This document shows positions 1 through 7,144 of a DNA stretch of 61,531 nucleotides, piece by piece; position 1 is the first letter of the stretch; each line of letters begins with the position of its first letter. Source of the DNA: a virus. The DNA lies in IMG/VR virus record IMGVR_UViG_3300049157_000049, positions 1-61,531 of that record. One strand, given 5' to 3'. The position numbers and the translations under genes were made by a program. The notes under the pieces are model-generated. The model made no database searches. It saw only the letters and a list, made by a program, of their open reading frames with translations, and was not told the DNA's origin.

Positions 1-12
1 TCTGACTCCGGT
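1..12. repeat. Terminal direct repeat (left copy of assembly overlap)
   Basis: The first 12 bases are identical to the last 12 (61520-61531). Removing one copy joins the portal reading frame without a break, so this is the overlap of a circular or circularly permuted assembly and not a biological long terminal repeat. Confidence 0.9.
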
Positions 13-1514
13 TGATCGGTGTCATCTTCGGATTCATCACTGTTGTCAGATGACACGCTCGGCCCGTTATCAGATTGATTCAGCCGGTCCGGTGTCAGCG
101 CCGCGAGTAGCTCAGACAGAGATCGGTAGGCAACCATCATCCCTTGCTGTTCGACGACGTAGACGTCACCGTCCGGGTCTTCTTCAAACCCTTGCAACCG
201 CCGCCATTCGTTGACGGTGAGCGTGAACGGCCGGGCTTCAGCCGCCGCCGTCTCCGCTTCACGGTCCGCAGGGATCGGCGAGTCGTAATCGAGCAGGAAG
301 CGGTCGTCGAAGTGCGCGTCAATGACGGAGTGTTGGAGGTTTGACCGGTGCGATTCGAGCCGCGGGACGATGACATCTTTCGCGAAGATTCCATCGGCGG
401 CGTCTGCGGTCGCTCGATTGGAGTTCTCCACGATACCGAGCTTCTCGGGCGGGATGCCGATGACTTGAGCGAACGTGTCGCGGAGATCCTTGCCGAGATC
501 GGAGACGGACATTTCCCGGAGATCGGTGCTGCCGATTTGGTGCACCTTGATTTCCTTGTTGACGAAATGCATACGGAAAGCTTGTAAGAACCCTTGATGC
601 AAAGAGTTCCAGCCTAGTTTGTATTTTTTTAATGCACCACGGCTCGCTCCCGGAACCTCGACGATACCGTCGGGTCTCGCCTGGTTGAAGAAAAAGGACT
701 TGACGTATTTCGCGAGCGCTTCGGACGAATCGAGCTCGTCGGCGAGCGCTCCAACAACTCCGGATCCCCGCGTGTAGGGGTTGACGGGATCGACGTCTAC
801 GATCCAGATCATTTGGTTCGCGGGGATATCTACCGCCGACCCCCGAGCGGAAAACTGGACCGTGAAGAATGGGCGCTGGGGAGAGGCGATCTCCTGGATC
901 CAATGTGGCGGAAGCGGCCATAGCCCCGTAAGTTGCCCGTTGTCTAGTTGTTTGAAGATGGGACTCTCTCCGAGGATATCCACGTAGATCGTCATCAGCT
1001 TGAGGATGTTGTTGCCGCCGAGCAATGGGGACGGACGAGAAAGAATGTTGAAGACGGGGTGATCGACGATTTCAACCAGCTCACCGCGGTTGCGGAGTTG
1101 TTTGATCTCTTGATCTCGGTACCGCTGATCTACGTACTTGACCGCATCGAGCTGGCGCCAACGGCCCCCACCACGAAACGCGTCGTCCAGGGAGAGCGTC
1201 TTCCCGCGTTTAGCCCGCGCGTTGCTAGTACGGCGGGCAAATAACCGCCATCGCGTAGTGGACACCGCCCCCGCGATACGATGCTCGGCGGCGCGCAACC
1301 ACGGATGCGTGTTGTACGCATCGAGGAATTTCTGCGCGTTGCGTTTGGGGGGTGTGGAGCGGTTCAGAAGAGAGAATATCTCCGTCGCGATGGATTCGCC
1401 GGCGGGTGTCAGCTCGTCGACGGACTTTTCGACGGCGGCTATCTCTTGGGGTTGCGATTCCGCGAGCGCCGATACGCCATTTTGGAACCCGAGCCATTGC
1501 GCAAAGCGTCCCAT
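1..1514 (-). CDS. Portal protein (HK97-like), crosses the circular junction
   Basis: Forms the dodecameric portal ring through which DNA is packaged and the tail attaches. The frame starts at the ATG at 1512-1514 (MGRFAQWLGF) and runs off position 1; joined through the 12-base overlap it ends at TAA 61513-61515, giving about 506 residues. Portal-family features are visible: an N-terminal HPWLRAAEHRIAGAVSTTRW segment, NILSRPSPLLGG, WPLPPHWIQEI, and the conserved stem stretch with DLRDTFAQVIGIPPEKLG followed by VENSNRATADAADG. The C-terminus is acidic (DSDDSDESEDDT-like). It is the last gene of the small minus-strand set from 2468 and lies directly upstream, across the junction, of the protease and capsid genes, the usual portal-protease-capsid order. 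Confidence 0.93.
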   Translation of the reverse strand, partial: MGRFAQWLGFQNGVSALAESQPQEIAAVEKSVDELTPAGESIATEIFSLLNRSTPPKRNAQKFLDAYNTHPWLRAAEHRIAGAVSTTRWRLFARRTSNARAKRGKTLSLDDAFRGGGRWRQLDAVKYVDQRYRDQEIKQLRNRGELVEIVDHPVFNILSRPSPLLGGNNILKLMTIYVDILGESPIFKQLDNGQLTGLWPLPPHWIQEIASPQRPFFTVQFSARGSAVDIPANQMIWIVDVDPVNPYTRGSGVVGALADELDSSEALAKYVKSFFFNQARPDGIVEVPGASRGALKKYKLGWNSLHQGFLQAFRMHFVNKEIKVHQIGSTDLREMSVSDLGKDLRDTFAQVIGIPPEKLGIVENSNRATADAADGIFAKDVIVPRLESHRSNLQHSVIDAHFDDRFLLDYDSPIPADREAETAAAEARPFTLTVNEWRRLQGFEEDPDGDVYVVEQQGMMVAYRSLSELLAALTPDRLNQSDNGPSVSSDNSDESEDDTDQPES

Positions 1515-1553
1515 GCGAGAATGGTAGCATGTGCGCGGCCAAAACAGCCAGCG

Positions 1554-1793
1554 TCAAAAACTACGCTGGCGAGGGGCGGTGACGATCTGCGACTCACACG
1601 TGCTGCAACCGTATGTACGCGTGTTGTTTACATCGTCGAAACAGATCAATTTCACAGACCGATTGGTTTGGCAGCCGGGGCACTTTGGTCGTCGACCGCC
1701 GAGACGGCCGTTGATTTTGCTGGTGCCGGGTTTGGGGGATTTTCCCCCCTTTGCCCCAATGGTTGAGAGGTACTCTTTCACTGCGCTATCCAT
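1554..1793 (-). CDS. Small zinc-ribbon protein, 79 aa
   Basis: Unrecognised family. A basic N-terminus (IGAKGGKSPKPGTSK) precedes a CPGC...CSTC four-cysteine zinc ribbon at about residues 37-66. A GGAGGA Shine-Dalgarno sequence stands directly before the ATG at 1793. It lies 39 bp upstream of the portal start on the same strand, so it could be co-transcribed with the portal. A copy of the AAGC-GCTT operator core lies just upstream (about 1812-1824). Nucleic-acid binding is inferred from the zinc ribbon and the Lys/Arg/Gly-rich head only. Confidence 0.7.
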   Translation of the reverse strand: MDSAVKEYLSTIGAKGGKSPKPGTSKINGRLGGRRPKCPGCQTNRSVKLICFDDVNNTRTYGCSTCESQIVTAPRQRSF

Positions 1794-1826
1794 TCCTCCA
1801 AGTCTAGCAGATCAAAGCGGCTTAGG

Positions 1827-2039
1827 CTAGTTCATCCGCCCGGGGAGATTGGCGAAGCGCCGGCGAGCACAGGAGTCGCATAGCGCGTGCGAGGGCCGCC
1901 GCGCAAGATCCTTGACGAATTGCGCCAGCATGCGGCGGGGGTCACAATCCATGCAGACGCGAACGGTGCCCCCCTCAGGAGATTGACGGACGATTGCCGT
2001 CCAATCGCTGACTGTAAGTCCTTTAGTCAGAATACCCAT
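1827..2039 (-). CDS. Small CxxC protein, 70 aa
   Basis: Unrecognised. It contains CMDC (about residue 29) and CDSC (about residue 54) pairs that could bind one zinc, and an Arg-rich tail. A purine-rich GGGGTGGA ribosome site precedes the ATG. It overlaps the 3' end of the 42-residue gene upstream by 17 bp, which suggests translational coupling. Confidence 0.6.
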   Translation of the reverse strand: MGILTKGLTVSDWTAIVRQSPEGGTVRVCMDCDPRRMLAQFVKDLARRPSHALCDSCARRRFANLPGRMN

Positions 2040-2151
2040 TCATCCACCCCAATGCTTCAGCGTAGTGGACTTCAGTGCCCCACTTACGCAGAATGGCTAT
2101 CGCGGCCGGTACGAGCAGCCTGTAAACGACAAAGCGCTTCAAAGCCCTCAT
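2023..2151 (-). CDS. Tiny coupled gene, 42 aa
   Basis: Begins MRALKRFVVYRLLVPAAIAI and ends WMNGYSD. The ATG (2149-2151) overlaps the TGA of the upstream gene as ATGA, and its 3' end overlaps the next start, so the three genes form a coupled chain. The hydrophobic stretch at residues 8-20 could be one membrane segment. Short length makes this uncertain. Confidence 0.45.
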   Translation of the reverse strand: MRALKRFVVYRLLVPAAIAILRKWGTEVHYAEALGWMNGYSD

Positions 2152-2468
2152 GAGCGCCGTGATATTTCGAGCGACGCGCGGAGAACCGCTTCGAGCCCGA
2201 GTTGTTTCTGGTCGCGCGCGATCTGATGGCCAAGCGCATCAAGGCGCTCGAGCCGAGCTCGGTAATGGCGGCGCCGGGTAGGACGGAGGGAGCTCTCTGC
2301 CTTTTTACACGTTGTGCGTCCGCGATTGTCGGCGGGATGCCGCGTGGGGTGGCGATGGCACGTCACGCAGGATTGGCATAGCTCCCGGTGACACGTGGTG
2401 CACACGCCGAGATTGAGGTTTTCAGTCCGTGGCTCCGTCCTACCCGTGTTTTTCATGCCGCCCTCCAT
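2148..2468 (-). CDS. Cys/His-rich small protein, 106 aa, possibly leaderless
   Basis: Unrecognised. The N-terminal third holds CTTC, CQSC and a nearby CHRH, enough ligands for one or two zinc sites; the rest is a basic helix (RRRHYRARLERLDALGHQ). The sigma70-type promoter just upstream puts the predicted +1 on the A of this ATG. A second in-frame ATG (residue 5) is preceded by GGAGGGC, which could act as a normal ribosome site, so either start is possible. Confidence 0.6.
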   Translation of the reverse strand: MEGGMKNTGRTEPRTENLNLGVCTTCHRELCQSCVTCHRHPTRHPADNRGRTTCKKAESSLRPTRRRHYRARLERLDALGHQIARDQKQLGLEAVLRASLEISRRS

Positions 2469-2474
2469 ATGATT

Positions 2475-2503
2475 ATGGTAACCTAAGCAGCTTAGATTGT
2501 CAA
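2475..2503 (-). promoter_or_regulatory. Sigma70-type promoter with operator in spacer
   Basis: On the minus strand: TTGACA (2503-2498), 17-bp spacer, TACCAT (2480-2475). The spacer carries the palindrome CTAAGCTGCTTAGG shared with other promoters of this genome. The predicted +1 is 2468, the first base of the downstream ATG. Confidence 0.75.
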
Positions 2504-2665
2504 GAAAAAAAAATGATCAGAGGGGGCTGGCCCTTACACCACAGCACCCTAAAGGGCGCTCCCGGTGGGGCAAAACCGGACCTTCGGGTTGCCAAACCCG
2601 ACGTGCGTACGGGATTGCAGCCCCGTGCCCTAGGCCCTCCGCTGCAACGGAGTGCCCCCTCCTCC
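2502..2665. other. GC-rich structured intergenic segment
   Basis: No gene seen. Read on the plus strand it can fold as GGGGCA...TGCCCC enclosing three hairpins (TCGGGTT/AACCCGA, ACGGG/CCCGT, CTCCG/CGGAG), a cloverleaf-like shape. On the minus strand, downstream of the 2673-2897 gene, it contains GC stems and a run of nine T (2503-2511 region), compatible with a transcription terminator. Confidence 0.4.
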
Positions 2666-2672
2666 CCAAGAA

Positions 2673-2897
2673 TCAGAACGTGAACCGTTTCGGCGCGGTC
2701 TGCCCGGGATTCAAGAACTGCGCCTTGACCTCATCAAGCGCGTTATGCAGCGCGCCGAACATAGATTCGATTTGCTCTTCTGTGTACGCGTACACCGCCG
2801 CCCGGGAGAGATTCCCCAGCTTGTGGATCTGAAGGATGAGGTTGTTCACGCGCGGATCCCCTACACGTATAAACTTTTCCTCTTTTGTTTCTTTCAC
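2673..2897 (-). CDS. Conserved-looking small phage protein, 75 aa
   Basis: Unrecognised function. GTG start chosen because GGAGGGGG stands 4 bases upstream; a longer TTG start at 2915 would place the ribosome site inside the gene. The sequence (MKETKEEKFIRVGDPRVNN..., LSRAAVYAYTEEQIESMF) suggests a short strand followed by two helices. An extended -10 element (TGGTATTAT) lies about 25 bp upstream. It is followed by the structured segment and a T-run. Confidence 0.65.
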   Translation of the reverse strand: MKETKEEKFIRVGDPRVNNLILQIHKLGNLSRAAVYAYTEEQIESMFGALHNALDEVKAQFLNPGQTAPKRFTF

Positions 2898-2944
2898 TTT
2901 ACCCCCTCCGTACAAGTCTATAATACCACGGCGGCCGGATCAAT

Positions 2945-2990
2945 ATGATTGCAACCCCAGTCAAGCATAATTACCTGACTGGGTTCGCTG
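2945..2990. other. Hairpin between small genes
   Basis: An 8-bp perfect stem CCCAGTCA/TGACTGGG around a 12-base loop (about 2955-2982) lies between the stop at 3028 and the next start at 2897. There is no T-run, so a terminator role is only possible. Confidence 0.35.
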
Positions 2991-3027
2991 CCGGGAGTGG
3001 GGAATCACGTTTGAAGGACCGACAGCG

Positions 3028-3648
3028 TCAAAAATTGCGGCTCATCCCGTAAGGCTCACCCCAACGGTTGGCGAGAAGTTGCGGCTCGGTGCGATTACCG
3101 ATTTCGAAAACCTGAGTCCCCGTGCCGTTGGCCCGTCCGATCACATAATGCAGGATAGGCAACGCCCAACGCTCCCCGGCGGTGAAATCTATCCCCGTCA
3201 GGAACACCCGCTGATAGCCCCACGCGACTGCGGTAGCGACGAGCCACGAGATGGAATTGTCGAAAACCTCTGCGCGGATATCAACGGATTTCGCGATCTC
3301 TTTGAATGGGAATTTCTGCAATACGTACTCTCCGGGCGGTTGGATGCCCTCGGGCGGACTCTGTCGCCAATCCTCGATCGCATGTTGCGGTAGGTAAAGC
3401 GCTCGCGTGTACCCCGCCAGCCAGTACATATAGTCGATTCCATGGGCTGCAACCATATGGTCAATGGAGTGGAGCTGAAACCAGGATGTAGAGACGTTTG
3501 CCCAGAGTTGTTGTTTTCGTTGGTCATTGATGCCCCAGATCGCCGCGAACCGGTCGCGAAGATTTTTTGTGTCAAGCGTGGACTCCGCACACCCTTTAAT
3601 AAGCACTGCGGAAGATGGAGATTCGATGTATTTTGTCACGATTTCCAT
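3028..3648 (-). CDS. Maf/DUF115-like protein (MptE-like fold), 206 aa
   Basis: Resembles a 6-hydroxymethylpterin pyrophosphokinase MptE-like / DUF115 domain, the domain shared with flagellin-glycosylating motility accessory factors (Maf). The matching region is the C-terminal half: VFDNSISWLVATAVAWGY then RVFLTGIDFT, with an acidic Asp after GI. The same E/D..A...G..I.L.GID(M/F)T pattern occurs in the larger protein at 57800-58627, so the two are probably paralogues. Its start overlaps the membrane gene upstream by 13 bp. It lies near the lysis genes, away from the sugar-activating gene. Function is inferred from the fold pattern; glycosyl transfer is not shown. Confidence 0.55.
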   Translation of the reverse strand: MEIVTKYIESPSSAVLIKGCAESTLDTKNLRDRFAAIWGINDQRKQQLWANVSTSWFQLHSIDHMVAAHGIDYMYWLAGYTRALYLPQHAIEDWRQSPPEGIQPPGEYVLQKFPFKEIAKSVDIRAEVFDNSISWLVATAVAWGYQRVFLTGIDFTAGERWALPILHYVIGRANGTGTQVFEIGNRTEPQLLANRWGEPYGMSRNF

Positions 3649-3962
3649 CCTGACTTTGGTATGTTATTGTCCTCAGCTTGATGTAGTATGAACGCCTTTA
3701 ACGATGATAGCTCCCGGATGAAAGCGTCATTTCTTTGCTCGGATCGGCCGTACGATTCGTGAGCTATTTGGATAACCCCCTTGATAGCTTCAATTCCATG
3801 TTTTAGGTCGTTAGCCATGCGATGGAGTTTAATCATCACGCCGCCGACACCCCCAACAATGAGCAGATAAAACGTCAAGTGCGCCCAGTAACCCGATGCC
3901 GCAAGATGCACCATCGATATTAGCACGACAACGACAATAATCAGCGTTTTCGCAGTTTGCAT
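3636..3962 (-). CDS. Small membrane protein, 108 aa
   Basis: Two hydrophobic segments at about residues 7-23 (LIIVVVVLISMVHLAASGYW) and 29-45, then an amphipathic helical tail. It fits a small inner-membrane protein such as an accessory holin or antiholin, but I do not recognise the family. It sits between the lipoprotein gene and the Maf-like gene on one transcript. Confidence 0.6.
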   Translation of the reverse strand: MQTAKTLIIVVVVLISMVHLAASGYWAHLTFYLLIVGGVGGVMIKLHRMANDLKHGIEAIKGVIQIAHESYGRSEQRNDAFIRELSSLKAFILHQAEDNNIPKSGWKS

Positions 3963-3974
3963 TTTGTCCCTTTG

Positions 3975-4010
3975 TTTTAAGGCGGGCCACCGTCCTTATG
4001 GCCCGCCCTG
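3975..4010. terminator. Strong hairpin downstream of the lipoprotein gene
   Basis: A 9-bp perfect stem GGCGGGCCA/TGGCCCGCC with a 9-base loop (about 3979-4005). There is only a short TTAAAA after it on the minus strand, so it is a weak intrinsic terminator or an RNA-stability element. Confidence 0.45.
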
Positions 4011-4086
4011 ATCGATTGAGTTTGACGGTTTACCTTCTGTCCTGAATTCTCAAGGATCGCCTCATACCTCGCTATTGGACGTGGGT

Positions 4087-4470
4087 TTAGCAGGTATGCC
4101 CGACACATTTCCATCTGGCATCCCGCGTCATATGGAGCATAGCGTGCATCGCTTCATGCTCCAACACTTGGGGCATTGTGACATTATAGTGAATCTCCCC
4201 GTGGCGGTAGCACCCATTGGCGGACACCCCGCCGCAGTCAAACGACCCCGGATGTGAGTAGAACCGGAATGAGCTCGCGGGGATGTGGTACGTCGACACG
4301 CCGTAATCAGCGTCGAGACGGCGCTGTGCTGACTCCCAAAATCCGGGGAGCGTTTCGATCTGGCTGGCAACCACAGGCGCCGCGTCAAAACTCGCAGAGA
4401 TGGGCGATTTTCCGCACCCGATAAGTGCTACAACCAAAAGGCTAATCGTTGCCGCCATCAGCGACTTCAT
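4087..4470 (-). CDS. Lipoprotein with metallopeptidase-like HExxH motif
   Basis: The ATG at 4470 follows an AGGAG site 7 bases away. Residues 1-19 form a lipoprotein signal ending in the lipobox LIGC, so the mature protein would be lipid-anchored facing the periplasm. Near the C-terminus LEHEAMHAML matches the zinc-peptidase HExxH pattern, and there are four cysteines that could form disulfides. The gene overlaps the 3' end of the upstream membrane/coiled-coil gene by 29 bp, the arrangement of Rz/Rz1 spanin pairs. It could be the outer spanin partner carrying an enzymatic domain, or a periplasmic protease used at lysis or for host-surface modification. An operator-type promoter (4508-4536) lies just upstream. 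Confidence 0.65.
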   Translation of the reverse strand: MKSLMAATISLLVVALIGCGKSPISASFDAAPVVASQIETLPGFWESAQRRLDADYGVSTYHIPASSFRFYSHPGSFDCGGVSANGCYRHGEIHYNVTMPQVLEHEAMHAMLHMTRDARWKCVGHTC

Positions 4471-4807
4471 TTGCGGTCTCCTTTTCGTTTCCCTCATCCT
4501 GATTCCCAGTATAGCCTAAGCCGCTTGGGTTGTCAAGTACCTTTTGGAGGGGGTGCCGCATCCGCGCATGGTAGTACCAGGTTTCGAGCGCCGCTTGCTG
4601 CTCCTCGATCTTTTCGTTTTGCTCCCGAAGGGCGTTTATGCGACGATTAAGCTGATCCGTAAGTTGAATCGCAAAGGATTCGCAAGATTCAACTTGCTTG
4701 GTTTTTGATGAAATGACTTTCGTATCCATCAACAAAAAGCCCAACAGCAAACCGATCACGAGAAGCTCAACGACTGCTACCAGCTTTAAGTTTGTGATTT
4801 GTCCCAT
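4442..4807 (-). CDS. Membrane-anchored coiled-coil protein, i-spanin candidate
   Basis: Start chosen at the second ATG of an ATG-ATG pair preceded by AAGGGG. A single N-terminal membrane segment (LVAVVELLVIGLLLGFLL, about residues 8-25) is followed by a long predicted coiled coil (QLTDQLNRRINALREQNEKI, about residues 47-75). This type II membrane plus coiled-coil plan, and the overlap with a lipoprotein gene, fit an inner-membrane spanin. No family match is claimed. Confidence 0.6.
   Translation of the reverse strand: MGQITNLKLVAVVELLVIGLLLGFLLMDTKVISSKTKQVESCESFAIQLTDQLNRRINALREQNEKIEEQQAALETWYYHARMRHPLQKVLDNPSGLGYTGNQDEGNEKETANEVADGGND
4508..4536 (-). promoter_or_regulatory. Sigma70-type promoter with operator in spacer
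   Basis: TTGACA (4536-4531), 17-bp spacer with CCAAGCGGCTTAGG, TATACT (4513-4508); predicted +1 at 4501. It lies inside the 3' end of the coiled-coil gene and would drive the lipoprotein gene at 4470 and those below it. Confidence 0.75.
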
Positions 4808-4846
4808 CATTGCCCCTTGTACCCCCGAAGGGGCGTTAGGATCACC

Positions 4847-6235
4847 ATGAAAGAGATCCAACGTAAGATGCTAGACCATTTTCGGGTGACCATACTCGAG
4901 AACAAGTATATCCCAGTCAAGCCGTTTTCTAAACAGGCACAGTTTATTATGTCTCCTCAGCGCGAAGGGCTATACGGTGGTGCCGCATTTGGGGGTAAAT
5001 CGGTATGCTTGGCGATGTGCGCATTACAATATGTCGATGTGCCTGGATATAACGCTGTGTTATTTCGTAGAACTAATCCCCAATTGACACGCGCTGATGG
5101 GCTAGTGCCGCTTTTGGAGAGTTGGCTATTGGATTCGGATGCGCGGTATAACAAAACTCAACGTCTGTGGACTTTTCCATCCACTGCGACATTACGGCTA
5201 GACCAATTGCAGCATGACCATACGGTGCATGAACATCAGGGTGCACAGTACCAATTTATTGGGTTCGATGAGCTAACGCATTTTTACGAATCACAATACA
5301 GATATATGATGTCTCGGCTCCGCAAGCCAAAAGAGATGAACGTCCCTTTGCGCACTCGCAGCACCGCTAACCCTGGTGGACTAGGCCATAACTGGGTGTA
5401 TGACCGTTTTGTGAATCCTGAAACTGCGAAGGATCCAGAACGCAAAAAGCGCGTATTCGTACCCGCTCGTGTGGAGGATAACGTTGCGGCGGATGTTGAT
5501 GAATACGATAAGACACTACAGAACCTTACAAAAATTGACTACACGCGACTGCGTCACGGAGACTGGACGTCACAAAAGCCCGGAGAGATTATCACCATAG
5601 AGATGATCCAAGAGAATTTGATAAACCCCTCTGACATTCCTAAGAGCATTCGCCTGATTAGGTACTGGGATTTAGCGAGCTCGGCTATAACGGAGAGCAA
5701 CCGTGACCCGGATTGGACGGCGGGCGCCTTAGTGGGTGAATCGGAACGGATGTTTTATGTGGTGAATGTTAAAAGGTTTCGTGAGGAGCCCTATAAAAGA
5801 GATTTAAGGATTCGAGGGACGGCACGCACGGACGGCAAAGATATTACAGTTTGGTTCCAGCGGGACCCGGGTCAAGCTGGTAAAAGTCAGATCTTTACGT
5901 TCCAGCGTGATGTGCTGCCTGAGTTTTTGGTCGAAGGGGACCCAAAGCGTACGTCGAAGGTTATCGATTGGGAGTTCATCGCGCAGAAGCTCGAAGCGGG
6001 ACTTGTCAAGATCGTGAAAGGGCCTTGGAATATGGAAATGGAAACCGAGTTTTGCGAGCTGACGAGAGACGACCAGCACGCGCATGACGACATGGCCGAT
6101 GCCGTGAGTGGAGCTTTACGCGTGCTGGCCGAAAGTGAAGCGGCTTACGTGAGTTTTGAGCCTCCCTCGGGGTCTCTCGATGACGACGAAAGGGAAGAAG
6201 AAGGGGACGATAGCGTCGAATTCGCTTTCGTCTGA
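4847..6235 (+). CDS. terL: Terminase large subunit
   Basis: ATP-driven DNA packaging motor and headful/site nuclease. ATG at 4847 is preceded by an AGGAT site; the frame is open further upstream but without a ribosome site. Residues about 43-52 form the Walker A-like YGGAAFGGKS, and about 138-149 the Walker B YQFIGFDELTHF. ATPase coupling motif TRSTANPGGLGHNW follows. The C-terminal RNase H-fold nuclease shows RYWDLASS with an acidic DWTAGALVG and the late acidic HDDMADAVSGAL. Length (462 aa) is normal. It is the only plus-strand gene within the minus-strand lysis region, and its small subunit is far away (23892), which is unusual. Confidence 0.95.
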   Translation: MKEIQRKMLDHFRVTILENKYIPVKPFSKQAQFIMSPQREGLYGGAAFGGKSVCLAMCALQYVDVPGYNAVLFRRTNPQLTRADGLVPLLESWLLDSDARYNKTQRLWTFPSTATLRLDQLQHDHTVHEHQGAQYQFIGFDELTHFYESQYRYMMSRLRKPKEMNVPLRTRSTANPGGLGHNWVYDRFVNPETAKDPERKKRVFVPARVEDNVAADVDEYDKTLQNLTKIDYTRLRHGDWTSQKPGEIITIEMIQENLINPSDIPKSIRLIRYWDLASSAITESNRDPDWTAGALVGESERMFYVVNVKRFREEPYKRDLRIRGTARTDGKDITVWFQRDPGQAGKSQIFTFQRDVLPEFLVEGDPKRTSKVIDWEFIAQKLEAGLVKIVKGPWNMEMETEFCELTRDDQHAHDDMADAVSGALRVLAESEAAYVSFEPPSGSLDDDEREEEGDDSVEFAFV

Positions 6236-6330
6236 CGCCCTCCTGTGTTGTTTACGCCGTCATACGATCGTAGGACAGCTATGACGAGCGCCGCCCATAC
6301 CAGCATGATGAATCCCGCGACGTAGATCAT
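6145..6330 (-). CDS. Small membrane protein antisense to the terL 3' end
   Basis: MIYVAGFIMLVWAALVIAVL gives one N-terminal membrane segment; the tail is Ser-rich. Its ATG overlaps the stop of the upstream gene (ATGA), which supports coupled translation, but 91 bp overlap the terL 3' end in antisense and there is no ribosome site. Uncertain. Confidence 0.4.
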   Translation of the reverse strand: MIYVAGFIMLVWAALVIAVLRSYDGVNNTGGRQTKANSTLSSPSSSLSSSSRDPEGGSKLT

Positions 6331-6767
6331 TGGCGCAAATGGTAATGTGCGAGGAACGCGTAGGCGCCAATGCCTAAGACGCGGACATACCAAGCCTGTG
6401 TAGGATTGGTCTTGTACATTTGATCCGATACCATCACTACACCCGCCGCCCCGACAGCAGACGCGGTCACCCGACCCATAAACCCCTCAACATCCGGGGA
6501 AAACGCTGGGTCTTTCCGCGCGCGAACAGCCTCTGCGGCAATGCTGGCTCCTGACGATGCGTAAGTAAGGTATCCAAAGACGCGAAACCACTTCCCTTGC
6601 TGGTGTGATTCGTGCTCCGATTCGACGACGTCGAGCGGGGATTGCAGCGTAGGGTAGTACGAAAACGCTTCCGTCGAGTGGGGAGACGGTAGCGCCGTAA
6701 TCCCCTCACCAAATAGAGGCGCAGCGGCAAACAGAGCGATGATCAATGTTGCGATGAGTTTTCTCAT
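6327..6767 (-). CDS. Exported/membrane protein, 146 aa
   Basis: A signal peptide (MRKLIATLIIALFAAAPLFG, cleavage likely after the small residues near 20) leads an exported domain of unknown family. Two later apolar stretches (about residues 100-115 and 128-142) may be membrane-associated. It lies in the lysis/accessory region on the minus strand. No function assigned. Confidence 0.6.
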   Translation of the reverse strand: MRKLIATLIIALFAAAPLFGEGITALPSPHSTEAFSYYPTLQSPLDVVESEHESHQQGKWFRVFGYLTYASSGASIAAEAVRARKDPAFSPDVEGFMGRVTASAVGAAGVVMVSDQMYKTNPTQAWYVRVLGIGAYAFLAHYHLRQ

Positions 6768-6779
6768 AGATGTATCTCC

Positions 6780-7070
6780 CTAGTCATCTTTGTGTATAAC
6801 ATCCACTAGCACATCCCCGTGACATGTTAGCGGTGTACACCAGCATCCAAGTGTTTTGCCCCGAAGTTGCTTCTTTGCGGCGCGGATTAGGTCCGGTTGC
6901 ATGTTAAGCCACATGCGATATTTGTGTATGACCTTTCGTCGATCGCCGTGGATACCGATCACGAAAGGATTGCCCCATTTGGACGGTCGTCCAATGTAAA
7001 CATCGAATTTTGCCTTTTTGCAGTGGACAACCCGGGTTTTACCGGGTCTCTTTCCATGCGGCAGGGTCAT
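6780..7070 (-). CDS. DUF4326-like protein
   Basis: MTLPHGKRPGK start chosen to give the usual compact domain. The pattern VVHCKKAKFDVYIGRPSKWG, NPF, GDR, and then LRGKTLGCWC with PLTCHGDVL is the signature of DUF4326, a small domain found in phages and bacteria and predicted to act on nucleic acid or nucleotides; two conserved cysteines and a histidine near the end look like catalytic or metal residues. Function unknown. Confidence 0.75.
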   Translation of the reverse strand: MTLPHGKRPGKTRVVHCKKAKFDVYIGRPSKWGNPFVIGIHGDRRKVIHKYRMWLNMQPDLIRAAKKQLRGKTLGCWCTPLTCHGDVLVDVIHKDD

Positions 7071-7144
7071 AGGACCGGTTCTCCCCCACAAAAATCTGGT
7101 AGGCGTAACATAGTATCCAGAGTAGCGGATATAAGATTACGTAC

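Noticed and set aside
2519-2665. Functional tRNA gene
   Set aside because: Arm spacing is wrong, the anticodon-like loop has 8 bases, and there is no T-loop consensus. Kept only as a structured segment.
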